From Cristatella mucedo (lineage: Eukaryota > Bryozoa > Phylactolaemata > Cristatellidae): DNA of 64,000 bases. The notes under the pieces are model-generated. The model was not told the origin of the DNA. It did no database searches and saw nothing but the letters and a program-made list of their open reading frames with translations. The translations under genes and the position numbers were made by a program. This document shows, one piece after another, positions 38,667 to 49,335 of the stretch. The DNA lies in assembly GCA_009760855.2 (NCBI GenBank), contig WPIO01000001.1:21356501-21420500 (forward strand). The letters run 5' to 3'. Numbering within the stretch: position 1 is the stretch's first letter; each line of letters begins with the position of its first letter.

Positions 38667-39182
38667 ATGCCTCAGATGCTACGGAGGCTGCTGGCGGCTT
38701 GCAGCGTCTCGTTAACGGGCTTTCGCTCATTTCGCGAACCGGCAGTCGGCTACACGTGCTGCGTCAAGTTAAGCGTCAGTCGTGGTGTGCAGCAATCCTT
38801 AGTTATCGCACCTGCTATTGTGAGTAATCGCCCAATTAATTATCAGCAGCTGGCGAAGGTGGAGCAGGGCGTGCCAAGTGCGAACTTCCCGACAGCGTGT
38901 AGCGATTGTCGTATTTGTTTTGTCTGTAGCGGAAAATATGAAACTTCGAAATGTAGCGTATGTCAATTTAGCAAAATCTACTTATCAAAAGTGTATACAA
39001 AAAGACGACAGCCAACCAAATTGAGTACTGAGGCGGGCAAAGCTCTCAGCCCACCGAGAGGTGGCGATGACAAGCGGCGTGCCTGCCCGTCGCTTCAGTG
39101 CGAAAGCGAGGCCGTTCGCTCGCTTCTCAGCTGCCTTCTTCCGCCGAGCCTGCTTTCGTTACAGCTGTCTTGCAGCAACTAA
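38667..39182 (+). CDS. unrecognised 171-codon open frame with Cys cluster
   Basis: I do not recognise this frame. Its one feature is a cluster around residues 77-97, 'CSDCRICFVCSGKYETSKCS', which continues with V-C. The spacing Cx2Cx2Cx2Cx7Cx2C could bind zinc. It has no clear promoter, splice context or homologue known to me. Chance, or a fragment of a mobile-element protein, is as likely as a gene. Confidence 0.2.
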   Translation: MPQMLRRLLAACSVSLTGFRSFREPAVGYTCCVKLSVSRGVQQSLVIAPAIVSNRPINYQQLAKVEQGVPSANFPTACSDCRICFVCSGKYETSKCSVCQFSKIYLSKVYTKRRQPTKLSTEAGKALSPPRGGDDKRRACPSLQCESEAVRSLLSCLLPPSLLSLQLSCSN

Positions 39183-39249
39183 TAATAATAGAGCAGACCT
39201 AAGAGCAACAAGAGTACCGAGAAGCCACGACTGCTTTAAAAAACAAAGT

Positions 39250-39422
39250 GTTCGCTGAGTTTATAGCGTCATTTGTATAAAGCGGCGGAAGAGCCTTACC
39301 GGCCGTCGCCGCCACTCGCAGTTGGCGATAGAGCGATAGATAGGGCGAGAGTCGCCCGCTGCAGGACTCGAAGTCACGACACGGGTCCCAATGAGCGAGC
39401 ACCTTGCCACCAGTCGGCGAGC
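39250..39422 (-). mobile_element. tRNA-derived SINE, family B, diverged (copy B6)
   Basis: 'agcggcggaagagccttacc', 'gccgccactcgcagttggcg' and 'gcaggactcgaagtcacgac' follow the family-B minus-strand order. CpG content is higher, and a short duplication in the middle ('gcgatagagcgatagatagg') is unique to this copy. Confidence 0.7.
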
Positions 39423-39840
39423 ACAACGAAACTTGAGAGCTTGCGCGAGCCTCTCGATTCCTCGTTTACCAAAGCGGCGGCAGACGAGTTAGGCAAGTGC
39501 AAGCAGCCGTGCGGTATCAAAGGTCAAAAGACGGACCGCTCCGTTTGGCGGCTCCTTGATTCGAGCATGAACGCAGCGAGCAGCCTTCCTCCTTGTCTAT
39601 CCTATGGCCACTAGAGCCAGGACTGCGCACCAGCGCTGCCATAGCTGGGGCGATACAAACGAGTAGTAGTCTGAACTGAAGCTGAAAGATGGCGCTTACG
39701 AAAGTTCGCCGACTCACCACCGCTAAGCGCTCCCTCACTGATCGGAGCGAGTTAGCGAGACGAGACGAGCTCACTCTGCAGAAGTCTGCGAGCGTCTCGC
39801 GGAACGAGAAGACGAGCGAATGCTTGTATTTGCAGTTGAC

Positions 39841-39846
39841 TTTATT
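39841..39846 (-). terminator. candidate poly(A) signal for the Asn-rich gene
   Basis: AATAAA on the minus strand (tttatt on plus), about 350 bp past the stop codon of the Asn-rich gene. No other AATAAA was noticed on that strand between the stop and this site. Confidence 0.4.
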
Positions 39847-40191
39847 ATAACGATTATTATTGCAAATAAGCACTTTACAGTAATGGTCAACACCGAGTAG
39901 CAATCCGACATTCGGTACTCGAGTAATCAAATACGCGAACCTGGTCTGCTTTGCGGCCATATTATGTTTACTAGTTTACAACGTGCTTTGGCCATGACAG
40001 CACGTAGCAGACCGGAGGCGCCGAAGCAAGCTGCACTGGGAGCAGCCTGTGCCTTCGGCTAGGAATAAGTGCGTGCCTCGTCGCAGGTCCCGACTTCCTT
40101 GCTTAAATGCATGACACGCGGCATGGCGTGCTAGTTAGCGGCCGCCCCCATACCAAGTAACCCAACCAACCCGTTTGCGACTCGTTGGTGC

Positions 40192-41123
40192 TCAGAAGAC
40201 CTTGCCACTGTAACTGGGGTAGAGATGATTATAGATTAAGGATATCTTGCTTGGCTCCGAGATTCCACTGTTGTTATTGTTATTATTATTATTGTTTCTT
40301 CCGGCATTATTGTTGTTATTATTATTATTGTTGGCCTTTCCAAAGCCACTGCTATTATTATTGTTGTTATTATTGTTGTTATTCTTACCATTATTATTAT
40401 TATTATTGTTGTTATTCTTGCCGTCATTATTATTGTTGTTATTATTGTTGTTATTAGTTCCACCAGCGTTATTATTATTGTTATTATTGTTGTTCAACCC
40501 ACCATTGTTATTATTATTATTATTGTTGTTGTTCAACGCGCCATTGTTATTATTATTATTGTTATTGTTGTTCAGCCCGCCTTTGTTGTTGTTGTTATTA
40601 TTATTATTGTTATTGATTTTACCCGCGTTATTATTATTATTGTTATTGTTGTTGTTGGTTCCACCAGCATTATTGTTATTGTTATTGTTGTTGTTGGTTC
40701 CACCGGCGTTATTATTATTGTTGTTATTGTTGTTGGTTCCACCGGCGTTATTATTATTGTTGTTATTGTTGTTGATTCCTCCAGCGTTGTTATTATTGTT
40801 GTTATTGTTGTTGTTGGTTCCACCAGCGTTATTATTATTATTATTGTTGTTGTTGCCGCCGTTATTATTGTTGTTGTTATTGTTGTTGTTATTCATTGAG
40901 CCTTTTGCATGTCCGCCATAGACTTCAGGCAGCACCGCGGCGGCCGGCACTCTCGCAAGGCCACCATTCATCTCGGCGTAGGCAATTGACGAGACTTCGG
41001 GATATGCCGCTAGATTCGCAGCCGGCTGCCCAGCGTAATGGCCACCTTTGTGCGGCGCTCCGTCCATGAAATCTCCACCCACTGTTAGGTAATAGCCGTT
41101 ACCTAAGCTGATACGTCCCTCAG
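40192..41123 (-). CDS. Asn-rich gene exon 3 (Asn-block region)
   Basis: 932 nt. The acceptor is 'ctgttctcgttgcag'. It opens with 'SEGRISLGNGYYLTVGGDF', continues with the Asn blocks, and ends TGA. Asn codons are a mixture of AAT and AAC rather than one pure triplet, and the Gly-containing spacers recur about every 13 residues. Confidence 0.8.
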
Positions 41124-41868
41124 CTGCAACGAGAACAGGCGGGTGTGTCAGTCGACGGGACAAATGGTTGGCAACTCAGCGAAAGGCGGGAGCGGGCTGC
41201 TAAGGCTTCATCGCATGGAGCTAGCAGGTGTCACGCTCTCTGTCTCTTACGTGAGACCGTCTTGAGCAATGGGTGGGAAGTGGGAGAATGGGTCAGTGCG
41301 TGCCTCGTGATCGCTACTCCGCTTTCCTGCTTTGCTCTCACATACAAGCAAACTGCTCGCGCAGACTACAGCCATATGCAGTCGGCTGCGGACAGCAAAG
41401 CATTTTGCACGTCTGAAAGCCGAGAGACTCCACTGGATATTGGCCAGATCGGACACGTACATTCTGGAGCGGCCAAATTTGCATACTCGGCGGCCGGAGC
41501 GTACGCCTCGCTCCGAGCGCTGGCGGCGCGGCCTCCGTACGATCGTGCGGCATCGCCGAGGGCACCTTGGAAGTCGTATTCTCCCGCTGCGAGGAATCCG
41601 AGTTTGGAATTGACGATCGCGGCGGCGGCTGCAATGAATATGAGCGCGTTGCTGCGATGGCACCGCCGTGACAGCGGAATGCGGAAGGCGGTCGCGAGCT
41701 GCCGCCGATCGTCGGTCGCGCCCTCGTGCGGACTGCCTCTCGCCGCCGCTCAGCCGCAGCTGCTCGCCCGGATCTCAGCCCGATCGAGAGACCGACCGTG
41801 CGGCACGAAGTCGCTACGTCCCCCATCCACCCGCCCGCCCACCCACTCGGTTCGGTCTGCATTTAATC

Positions 41869-41960
<92 letters not shown>

Positions 41961-43379
41961 AGGCGGCGGAGGCGGCGGAGGGCGGAGGCGGCGGAGGCGG
42001 CGGAGGCGGCGGAGGCGGCGGAGGCGGCGGAGGCGGCGGAGGCGGCGGAGGCGGCGGAGGCGGCGGAGGCGGCGGAGGCGGCGGAGGCGGCGGAGGCGGC
42101 GGAGGCGGCGGAGGCGGCGGAGGCGGCGGAGGCGGCGGAGGCGGCGGAGGCGGCGGCGGCGGCGGCGGCGGCGGCGGAGGCGGCGGCGGCGGAGGCGGCG
42201 GCGGCGGCGGCACCGCTGCGGGCTCGCAGAGATCCGAGAACGTGCCGTCGTCGATAGCTGGAATTTGGGGCTCCAGAGGCAGGCGAACTCTCTCTCCGAC
42301 AGCCTGGCCAGGCGGCACGCGACCCTTCGGGACTGCGGTCCAGCGACGGACGGTGGGCACGACGTCATGCAATTGCGGCTCAGCGAGCAGCTCCACGCGC
42401 GCGATCGTTCGGCGGAGCGATCACTCGGACGCCGGGGAGCGTTCGGAGTGCGCGTGCGCGCGGCTGAGGCGGCGACCGACACCGAAGTTGACCGAGCGCG
42501 CGTGCCGCTTCCGCTCGAGACTTCCGCCGACTAAATGCTGAGTTCACTGGTTCGGCGTCGGGCGATCGAAATCGCCGGCGACGTCGCTGCGAACTCAATG
42601 AGCGACGCAAAGCGAAGAAGTGCGCACGGCGCCAACAATTTCGAAGCAAGAGCGCCGTCGAGAAAGTCGATGCGGCGAGGCGACATAAAAGAGAAATGAC
42701 GGAGTCTTGTGGCGGCCACAATCGCGCGCGCTCATTGGTCCCAGTCGAGCAAGCTGAAATGCGACGAGCGACATCGGGCGGGCAGTTCCGAGCGACGAGC
42801 TTTCCGCGGCTTTGCGCGCGCCCCATCGCTGGCGGCGAGCGTGCGAGCGCGTGAGACGAGGCGGCGGCGGCGGCGGCGGTTAGGTCGACTGACCGCCTCG
42901 CTAGCTGCGGGCGAAATCATCAACGTTACCAACAGGAGATGGACGCGTTTCTAGGAGCGGCAGAGGTTTTTCTTTGACAAGGTTGTTCGCACGAATGCCA
43001 GAGAATGTATCGGGTCGCAAAAAAAAGAAAGAAAGTCGCCGCCTCTCCCGGCAGCTGGCACTTTTGCCTGGTGTTTCTCCTCACTCCAAATGCCGCGTCT
43101 GGTACTGGGCTAGCGCGGCTCGTTCGGAGTGCGGAGTAACAGCAGCAGGCAAACGCATCGGCTGCCGGGAGAGGCTGAGTCGCGTCTAATACCAGATATT
43201 TGATTGGTATTCAAGATTTAGCAAGCGCGGCGGCAACGCACAAAGCACCCGGTGCTTAACGCGCAGCAGGCGTTTGCTTCTGCGGTGGCTGCGTGCATTG
43301 CGACGCGAGCCAGCGTGCGCGTACCTGCTGAAGACAGATATGCCGTCGCAAGCAGTATGGCGGCGGTGACGGTGGCCAT
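40192..43379 (-). CDS. secreted Asn-rich repeat protein, three-exon gene
   Basis: I do not recognise a homologue. Three coding exons join in phase to 384 residues. Residues 1-18, 'MATVTAAILLATAYLSSA', form a signal peptide. Residues 19-151 are rich in Ala, Gly and Tyr, with 'EYANLAAPES' and the related 'PAANLAAYPEV'. Residues 152-359 hold 16 runs of 9-11 Asn parted by spacers such as AGGT, AGGI, GGL and GK. Residues 360-384 end in 'SLIYNHLYPSYSGKVF'. Both introns are phase 1, and the first splits the signal-peptide region, as in many arthropod cuticle-protein genes (known pattern). A TATA box and initiator lie upstream and a poly(A) signal downstream. A secreted structural or matrix role is inference only. 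NNS sequons occur in the tract. The first intron holds a long GGC array. Confidence 0.78.
41461..41628 (-). CDS. Asn-rich gene exon 2
   Basis: 168 nt in phase 1 at both ends. The acceptor is 'catattcattgcag' and the donor is gaat|gtacgt. It encodes 'AAAIVNSKLGFLAAGEYDFQ' to 'APAAEYANLAAPE' with no stop. The composition matches the non-Asn part of exon 3, which supports the join. Confidence 0.75.
41872..42211. repeat. (GGC)n / (GGCGGA)n array, 340 bp
   Basis: A pure GGC run of about 100 bp is followed by about 30 GGCGGA hexamers and a mixed end. It lies in intron 1 of the Asn-rich gene, about 245 bp before the exon-2 acceptor. In the transcript it reads CCGCCT/CCG. The very long Gly, Arg, Ala or Pro frames across it are artefacts. 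Confidence 0.97.
43325..43379 (-). CDS. Asn-rich gene exon 1 (signal peptide)
   Basis: 18 codons plus one base, starting at the first ATG of the predicted transcript. The donor is cagcag|gtacgc. The encoded 'TAAILLATAYLSSA' is a hydrophobic signal-peptide core with small residues at its end. Confidence 0.78.
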
Positions 43380-43458
43380 TCGCTCTAGTGCGTTTAGCGA
43401 GCTCAGGAGGAGCGCCAGTCGAGAGGAGGAGCAGCTGATGTGCGTCGACGACGGAGCC

Positions 43459-43493
43459 AACTGAGCCGCACGCACACACCGACGTATATATAC
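43459..43493 (-). promoter_or_regulatory. TATA box and initiator of the Asn-rich gene
   Basis: On the minus strand, TATATATA (in 43484-43493) lies 30 bp upstream of the A of TCAGTT (43459-43464), the arthropod initiator consensus. This gives an 83-nt leader (43462-43380) without an upstream ATG. The geometry is that of a focused, strongly regulated promoter. Confidence 0.75.
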
Positions 43494-43499
43494 TCGAGA

Positions 43500-44174
43500 G
43501 CGCTCATTCACTTGGCGGAGGACGCCATCGGCTCGTCCTAACCAGGCGCAGCAATAATTAGCAATAGTGGTATGAGAATTATTTATGATCCAGTCGCTGT
43601 GTCGTAAGGTGCTTAATGCAGTTCAATGACGTGTCTCAGCAAAGCATGCATAGTGAGTGATGCGGAAAGCGCCGCCGCGAAGTGCCGCACGTGCCCGCAT
43701 GCCGTCGGGCGGCCGCCTAGGGTGCGGCCCGACCCAGCCCCGCCTGGCACAGCCCGGATCAGCTCGGACCGGCTAGCGAGAGATCGATCCTCGGCCGCCC
43801 GGCTCTGGGCGGCGTTTACGCCGCCGCCGCCGCCTCGGAGCGAGAGCAGGCGCGGCCGTGCGCATGCAGGACGCGGCGAGGGAGCACGCAGCCGGACGGG
43901 CAGGCGTCCCGCTCGTTTCCCGTCCCGCTCGCAGGCCTCTCGGGTCCACACCGTCGTCGACGACGTGGCCAAGCCTCGCGCGGTGTCGGCGCCTCGTTAG
44001 TTGGATAGGCTGGCCGCGGCCAGTTGCCGGGAGCGGCGGCGCTTGAGAGAGAGACTCGGACGCCGCACTGCGCTGCCTCGCTGGCAGAGGGCGGCGTTCG
44101 GCGACAAGCGCGCATTCCGTTAGAGCGATGCAAAGCGCTTCGCTCTGCGCGCTCGATGGCGCTCACGCGGCGGC

Positions 44175-44224
<50 letters not shown>

Positions 44225-46100
44225 TGGTGTTGCTCGCATTCGCGCTGCGAAAAAGCGTTCGCTGCTTTGCTTCCGTTCGCTTTCTTCGGCGAGACCCTTC
44301 GACGGGGCGCCAGTCGGCGCGGAGGCGAGCCGCTGGCGCGCGGCCGCGAGGAAAGCAGCAGAGTGGAAATGCAGTTCGCGAGTTCGCGGCAAGCAGCCGG
44401 CCGCCGTCCTCCGTCATGCTGCGAGCGCGGCGGCTGTGGCGGTCGAAGCCGCTCCTCCGCGGGACTGCGCTTTCGGATTGCTGCCGGCTGCCTTCCTGCC
44501 TTACATCTCTTAAATTTTTAACTAGCTCCTCTCCTCTAGCTTTGTAGTAGAGTGCAACCGTTGCTCCTTGGTCTCGGATCGATAGAGGGATCAGGAGCTC
44601 CGCAAAAATAAACGGACTGAAGGGCGAACAAGTTTTCGTTTTAAATCGCGTCGTCGCGTCCTTCGCTGCTGACCGTCATTGCGCAAGGTGCGAAAGGAGC
44701 GAGTTTAATTCGCGAGAATGCCGAGCGACCAATAGCCGTCCGCCGGAGGACTGCGAACGAGAGAAGTCTCGCCTCGAGCGAGCAGTGAGGATCCCGCAGT
44801 CGATTTTGAGCTGTCGAGACTTCTTTCTCTCGCTCTTAACAGAGGGCTCAAAGCGTGCACTTCCGACAGCACCGAACCAAATTGCCGCTGCGCTGCCAGC
44901 TAATGGATGCGCTTCTGCTCAATTGCAATTGGCTGGCGAGCACCAACCGCGACTGCGCTTGACTTCGAGGGCGAGACCGTACCGGCCGCCCGGGAGCGGC
45001 CGTCGGACGCAGCTGGCAGCGCCGACGCTGCGGGTCGGCGCCGACGCCTAATTGGGAGACTATCTGGACGCTTAACGCTTCGACGGAGGCGCGGATTGTG
45101 TTGACAGCTCTTGCGCTTCGCGGCCTCGCTTCGACTTCGAATAATTGATCTCTTGCCACCGACGCTCGAGACTTGCTCGAAGGTCAGGCGGCCTAATTAT
45201 ATATCAATCGGCCGCTGGCTCGGTGGTGGCGATGTTTGGTGGGAACTGTCAGCAGCGGCCATGTCCGGCTCGTGGACGCTTGCGAAATAGCAGCGACGGG
45301 CAAGCTGCACAGGTTCAGCGCCGTATATGCATTTAGCTTTGCATGTAACCCAATTCAGCGCATCGACTTTCGACTCGGCCGGCCTAAGAGGTGAGAGCAA
45401 TGACAGCAATGCCGTCTTAAGACGACGGTCGACGGGTCGACGTCGGTGAGTCACAGCCGTGAGCGCGGGCTGGCGCGTCTAGTCGCGGCTAGCGACGGCC
45501 TGCTACGGCGACGGGACCGCGCTAGCGAGGATGGGACGGCGCCGTCGCGGCAGACGGCGCCGCCTCGTTTGACAGCGGCGGGAAGGCCCTCGAGAAGGCG
45601 GGCTGCAGGCGGCGAGATCGCCAGGCGCGAAGGCGTCGCGAACGACTTTCCGGCCACCAAGGCGGATAGCTGTAGCTTTGCTGCCTTTCTATTGGAGCGC
45701 CTCTCCGGTCGGTGTACAGCGAGCGTTGCATGAAAGCGCTGCCCGCGAAAAGCTGCCTCTGCGTGCCGCGGAGCCACCGGCGGCTCTGTGCGGAAGCGCT
45801 GCGTCAGTGACGCAATTGTGGGCAGCGCGGCGGCGGCGGCGGCGGAGTGGTGGAAATTCTACTCGAGTGAAAGCGACGACCTTGCCGTCGTTTGACTGTC
45901 GTCGACCAAGCACCGCCTAGCAGCTCGATGGTAAGGATGTCTAACACCCGCGACTTTAATAGCACAGTGGACAAACGTTATGGAAATACATACACGAGAC
46001 CTGCTGCGACAAGCCTGCAATGAGTCTGCCAGCAGTCGCCAGCTGTACTGGCTGTAAAATTCAGACGAATCATGGCGCTTTTGCGAGTTCGGCGTCGCGA
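43500..46100. other. CpG-rich region without a convincing gene
   Basis: GC- and CpG-rich throughout, with many open frames on both strands because stop codons are rare at this composition. None has a recognisable domain. Donor-like sites occur (for example 'cgtcggtgagtcac' near 45446). A TATA-like 'attatatatcaatcgg' lies at about 45193. It may hold the promoter or non-coding first exon of another transcript. Confidence 0.5.
44168..44223. repeat. (GGC)n microsatellite
   Basis: About 19 GGC/GCG units with a single T interruption at the start. It is the second long trinucleotide array of the same motif within 2.5 kb. Confidence 0.95.
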
Positions 46101-46596
46101 ATGGCATTGCCCATGCCGTTACGAATGCCGCGTCTTAACCGCACCGCGCGTTCTTGGTGTTATATCTGTAAACGTACGCACATCGAACGCGTTGTCCCAC
46201 TACCTGAACCAGCGAGGGTTAAGCGGACGTAACGCTATAAAACCTTTTGCTTGCATTCTAAATAATAAATAACTTCGATGAATAGTCGTATATCAACTTA
46301 TTTTTGTACCCAGTAAATAATTTATAATCTTAGAAGGTCAAGATCACAGCCCCGGCGAGAACCAGCCAGCTTCAGCCTCAGTCTTGGACCCTTAGCTTTC
46401 TGAATCTCCGTCCTCTTCGCCAATTTGTTTTGGCTTGTGAGAGCGAAGCAGCACCGGAAGCGTCTATTCGACACTGGATGAAGAGCAAGCTTTTCTTTAA
46501 TTTCCGAAACTCACCCCGCGTCCTTCGTCACTGCTGCAGTGGTTTAGCGCGCGCGCGCGAATTCGGCGCTGCAGCTAAAGCCGCCGAGATGAATGG

Positions 46597-46668
46597 TAGT
46601 AATAATCATAAGCAACACGTTATTATAGTGCCCTCAGAGGAACTTGATCCCTTCCTCAGAACTTTACG
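46597..46668 (-). mobile_element. LINE family 1, 3'-tail fragment
   Basis: 'agtaataatcataagcaaca' then 'tagtgccctcagaggaactt', a diverged tail-only copy. Confidence 0.7.
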
Positions 46669-46892
46669 GACTCGCTGTATAGAAAGAAGCTGGCCCTTTT
46701 GCTGAGTGGCTGCCTTGTAAAGCTTGAAGGCCCTTTTGTAAACCCTCGGCTGCTTTCCTCGCGCGCGTCCTGTTCAAGGGGGCGTGGTCGGACCGAGACG
46801 CGAACGCGGACGTCAGAGCAGAGGGCGGAGAAGAGCGGGACAAGGCAGTCGCCCGACGAACACGCACGTACAAAAAAGTCCAGTAAGTTTAG

Positions 46893-46954
46893 CCACGCAG
46901 CAAATGTAAAGTGCCTAGAGAGATATTGAGTTCTTTGAGGGCACTATATCAAGT

Positions 46955-46992
<38 letters not shown>
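46893..46992 (+). mobile_element. LINE family 1, 3'-tail fragment with (ATT)n
   Basis: 'gcagcaaatgtaaagtgcct', 'gagttctttgagggcactat', then about twelve ATT units. It is inverted relative to the fragment 225 bp to the left. Confidence 0.88.
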
Positions 46993-46994
<2 letters not shown>

Positions 46995-47924
46995 AGCGGC
47001 GGGATAGAGCTGACGAAGGGTGAGCTCTTTAGTAGAGCGAGCGACGACCGGCAGGACTGTTGGAGGGCACCTGTAGGAGGCTTGGCGCCAGTGCAGCATC
47101 CCGTAAGTAAGTGACCTCGCGCAGCGTACTGGCGGCAGCGAAGTACTATCTACAATGCCAGAGATCTGCAAGCTCAAGAGAACGATTGAAAAGCTTACAG
47201 TGCTCCTAGAGTCTGAGACCGCGAGGCAGCCGATACCACTCCCAACCTATTTTCGATATGAAACGACCGAGCAATGACTAATTGCGGAGGTGCTGTGGAT
47301 TTTTGGCAGACTTGCTACGCGCGAATGTCATCCAATAGAGCGTCCGGGGTCGAGGAAACCAATGAGACTGACCCAATTCTTCGGAATTTTCCGATGAACA
47401 CTTCCGTTTGAGAACAGTGCTACATGTGCAACGTCTTCACCAGGAAGCAACCGGCTTGTATTGAGCAATAGCAAATGCTATTCCGAGACTGGATTTTCAA
47501 CCTCGCTGGCTCAGTAGAAGAAGATATGGTTGACCAGATTCATCGGTTGGTAATAAATGTGTTTACCAGTACGATTTTTTCCTCTGCCTTTTAAATTCGT
47601 GTGTGCTTAGTTGAAGCTCAGAATATTATTTTATCATGGCAGATACATTCTCCACCAGTCTCCTTACCTCAGCTGGCTGCTAAGCAGGCGACTCGGGAAG
47701 GGGAGGGGCACATTTTCAAGTCGCCAGCATAATGTAATGCAACTTATTTTCGTCTGTAACTCCAAAAGAAGCCATTCAAACTTAGTGGGTGTTACGCAAA
47801 AGAGTTTTTAATAACGCGCTCAAATCCCAAGCGGCTTGCGGTATGCGCGCGGTAGCCAACAGACTTCATCGCACGCTACAAAGAAAACGTATGAAGTATA
47901 GCTGAGTCAAGACAGCAGGACACG
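46993..47924. other. intergenic, nothing recognised
   Basis: No family-like frame or repeat could be assigned. Confidence 0.4.
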
Positions 47925-48290
47925 CTAAGCGTGTTGCTTGGATAGAAGGCTTTGCTCTTCTAATAGGCGATGCTGGCGTGCGACTGACAATGTGTGCTCG
48001 GAACTTAGGCGTCGTCTTTGAGAGCTCCCTAAATTTGGAAGCTTCATTAAGAAGTCTGCCTGCACAGCTAGTAATAACGTCAGATCCCCATGTAGGACTA
48101 GGGGTCACGTCTACCACGATGGCTTGCAAATTACTTAACTAGCTACCAGGTTCTGTCTCGGCTAGATTATTGCAATTCTATTTTGGCTGGGCTACCGAAA
48201 AAAGCCACTACGCCACTGCAGCCGGTGATCAATATAGCAGCAAGACTAGTTGAAAGGTTAAGGTGTTGAGAGATGCAAGGCTAGGTCGAA
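47925..48290 (+). mobile_element. L2/CR1-like LINE, third lineage, fragment
   Basis: Frame-broken 'ARNLGVVFESSLNLEASLR', then 'LPKKATTPLQPVINIAARLV' in another frame, corresponding to the copy at 29880-30600. No 3' end was seen. Confidence 0.75.
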
Positions 48291-48299
48291 GCTCTGGAA

Positions 48300-49330
48300 C
48301 GAATTTGGGAAGGCAGCAATTCAAGAACTGAATCCCACGTAAGCATCCTCAGGTACAGGTAAAAAGTTTGATTTCACAAGTCATGAATTCAAATTCAACT
48401 TCATGCATTGATTGACGGATAAATAATAAAGATCGGTTGGTTTAAAAGTCTTACTTGACATTTGACGTAAAGCTAAACGGCCCTTTATTCTGAGCAGTCG
48501 AGTAGATGGAATTCGTCTGCTATGACGTGGGATCAGGAGTTCCCGGGTCGCTCAAAATCCACATCCCGAAGGATGGATAGCTGGCGTCCCTCGATCGTGC
48601 CGTCAACCACAGAAGGTCACGAGAACCCACTGCCCGAGCGTGGCTGGAGATGGTCGTTTTCGCTGTTATGGCTTGAACAATCCATGTTTTCCTTTAGCAT
48701 TTTGCTCGTAGCCTCCCCCTTCCTGATCTGGAGACCCCGGCGAGCTGAGATGTGCCGCGCTAGCGAGTCCTTAATACCAGCCTCTGTCGTACCGATGCCC
48801 TCATGAGTGGTATTTGTGCGGATAGCGGCTCCGCATTCAAGATTTATCCAATCCGAGAGCATCCTCCCGCTTGAGGAAGGTTGGCTTCGTTGTTTTCCAC
48901 TCCCCCTCCGTAGCCTGATGTACCTAGGCCACCAGCAGTACTGCACAGTCCCCCTGTTATTGACGGCGCATGCTACGGTGTCATAAAGAAGTTTAATCAG
49001 AATAAGCCTCTAGTCTTACCCGACGTGGCAGCTGTGGCGTAGCTGGGACAGGGTTCGCTCAGGTGGGAAGTAGCCTACCCCCGTGTCTCGGTTACGCATT
49101 CGCTTGCAGCAGGCAATGCTTTTTTGCCTACTTCAGAACACAAACACCGACGTCGAATGTGAACTACTCGTACCTACGACTGGAATTGAGTGAATTATCT
49201 TGTTAATAGAACAGTTCGTCTAGAAAATCGACGAGCCAGCACGGAGTGGCGGCAAGACGTGTCAGCGGAACTCCGCATGTCCTTGTTGGCACTGGATGAA
49301 ACATGGGTAGATGCGTAGGTGCCATACACG
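48300..49330. other. intergenic, nothing recognised
   Basis: Contains a 109-codon minus-strand open frame (48617-48946) and a 94-codon plus frame over it. Neither shows a domain that I know. Confidence 0.4.
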
Positions 49331-49335
49331 AGCAT

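Noticed and set aside
40247..40921. 224-codon plus-strand poly-Leu frame opposite the Asn-rich exon
   Set aside because: It is the antisense shadow of the Asn blocks (ATT/GTT read as TTA/TTG). The minus-strand reading has splice sites, promoter and phase support.
41668..42541. Open frames of more than 200 codons encoding poly-Gly, poly-Arg, poly-Ala or poly-Pro on both strands
   Set aside because: They are the six translations of one GGC/GGCGGA array. The array lies in an intron of the Asn-rich gene and shows no start, splice or codon evidence of its own.
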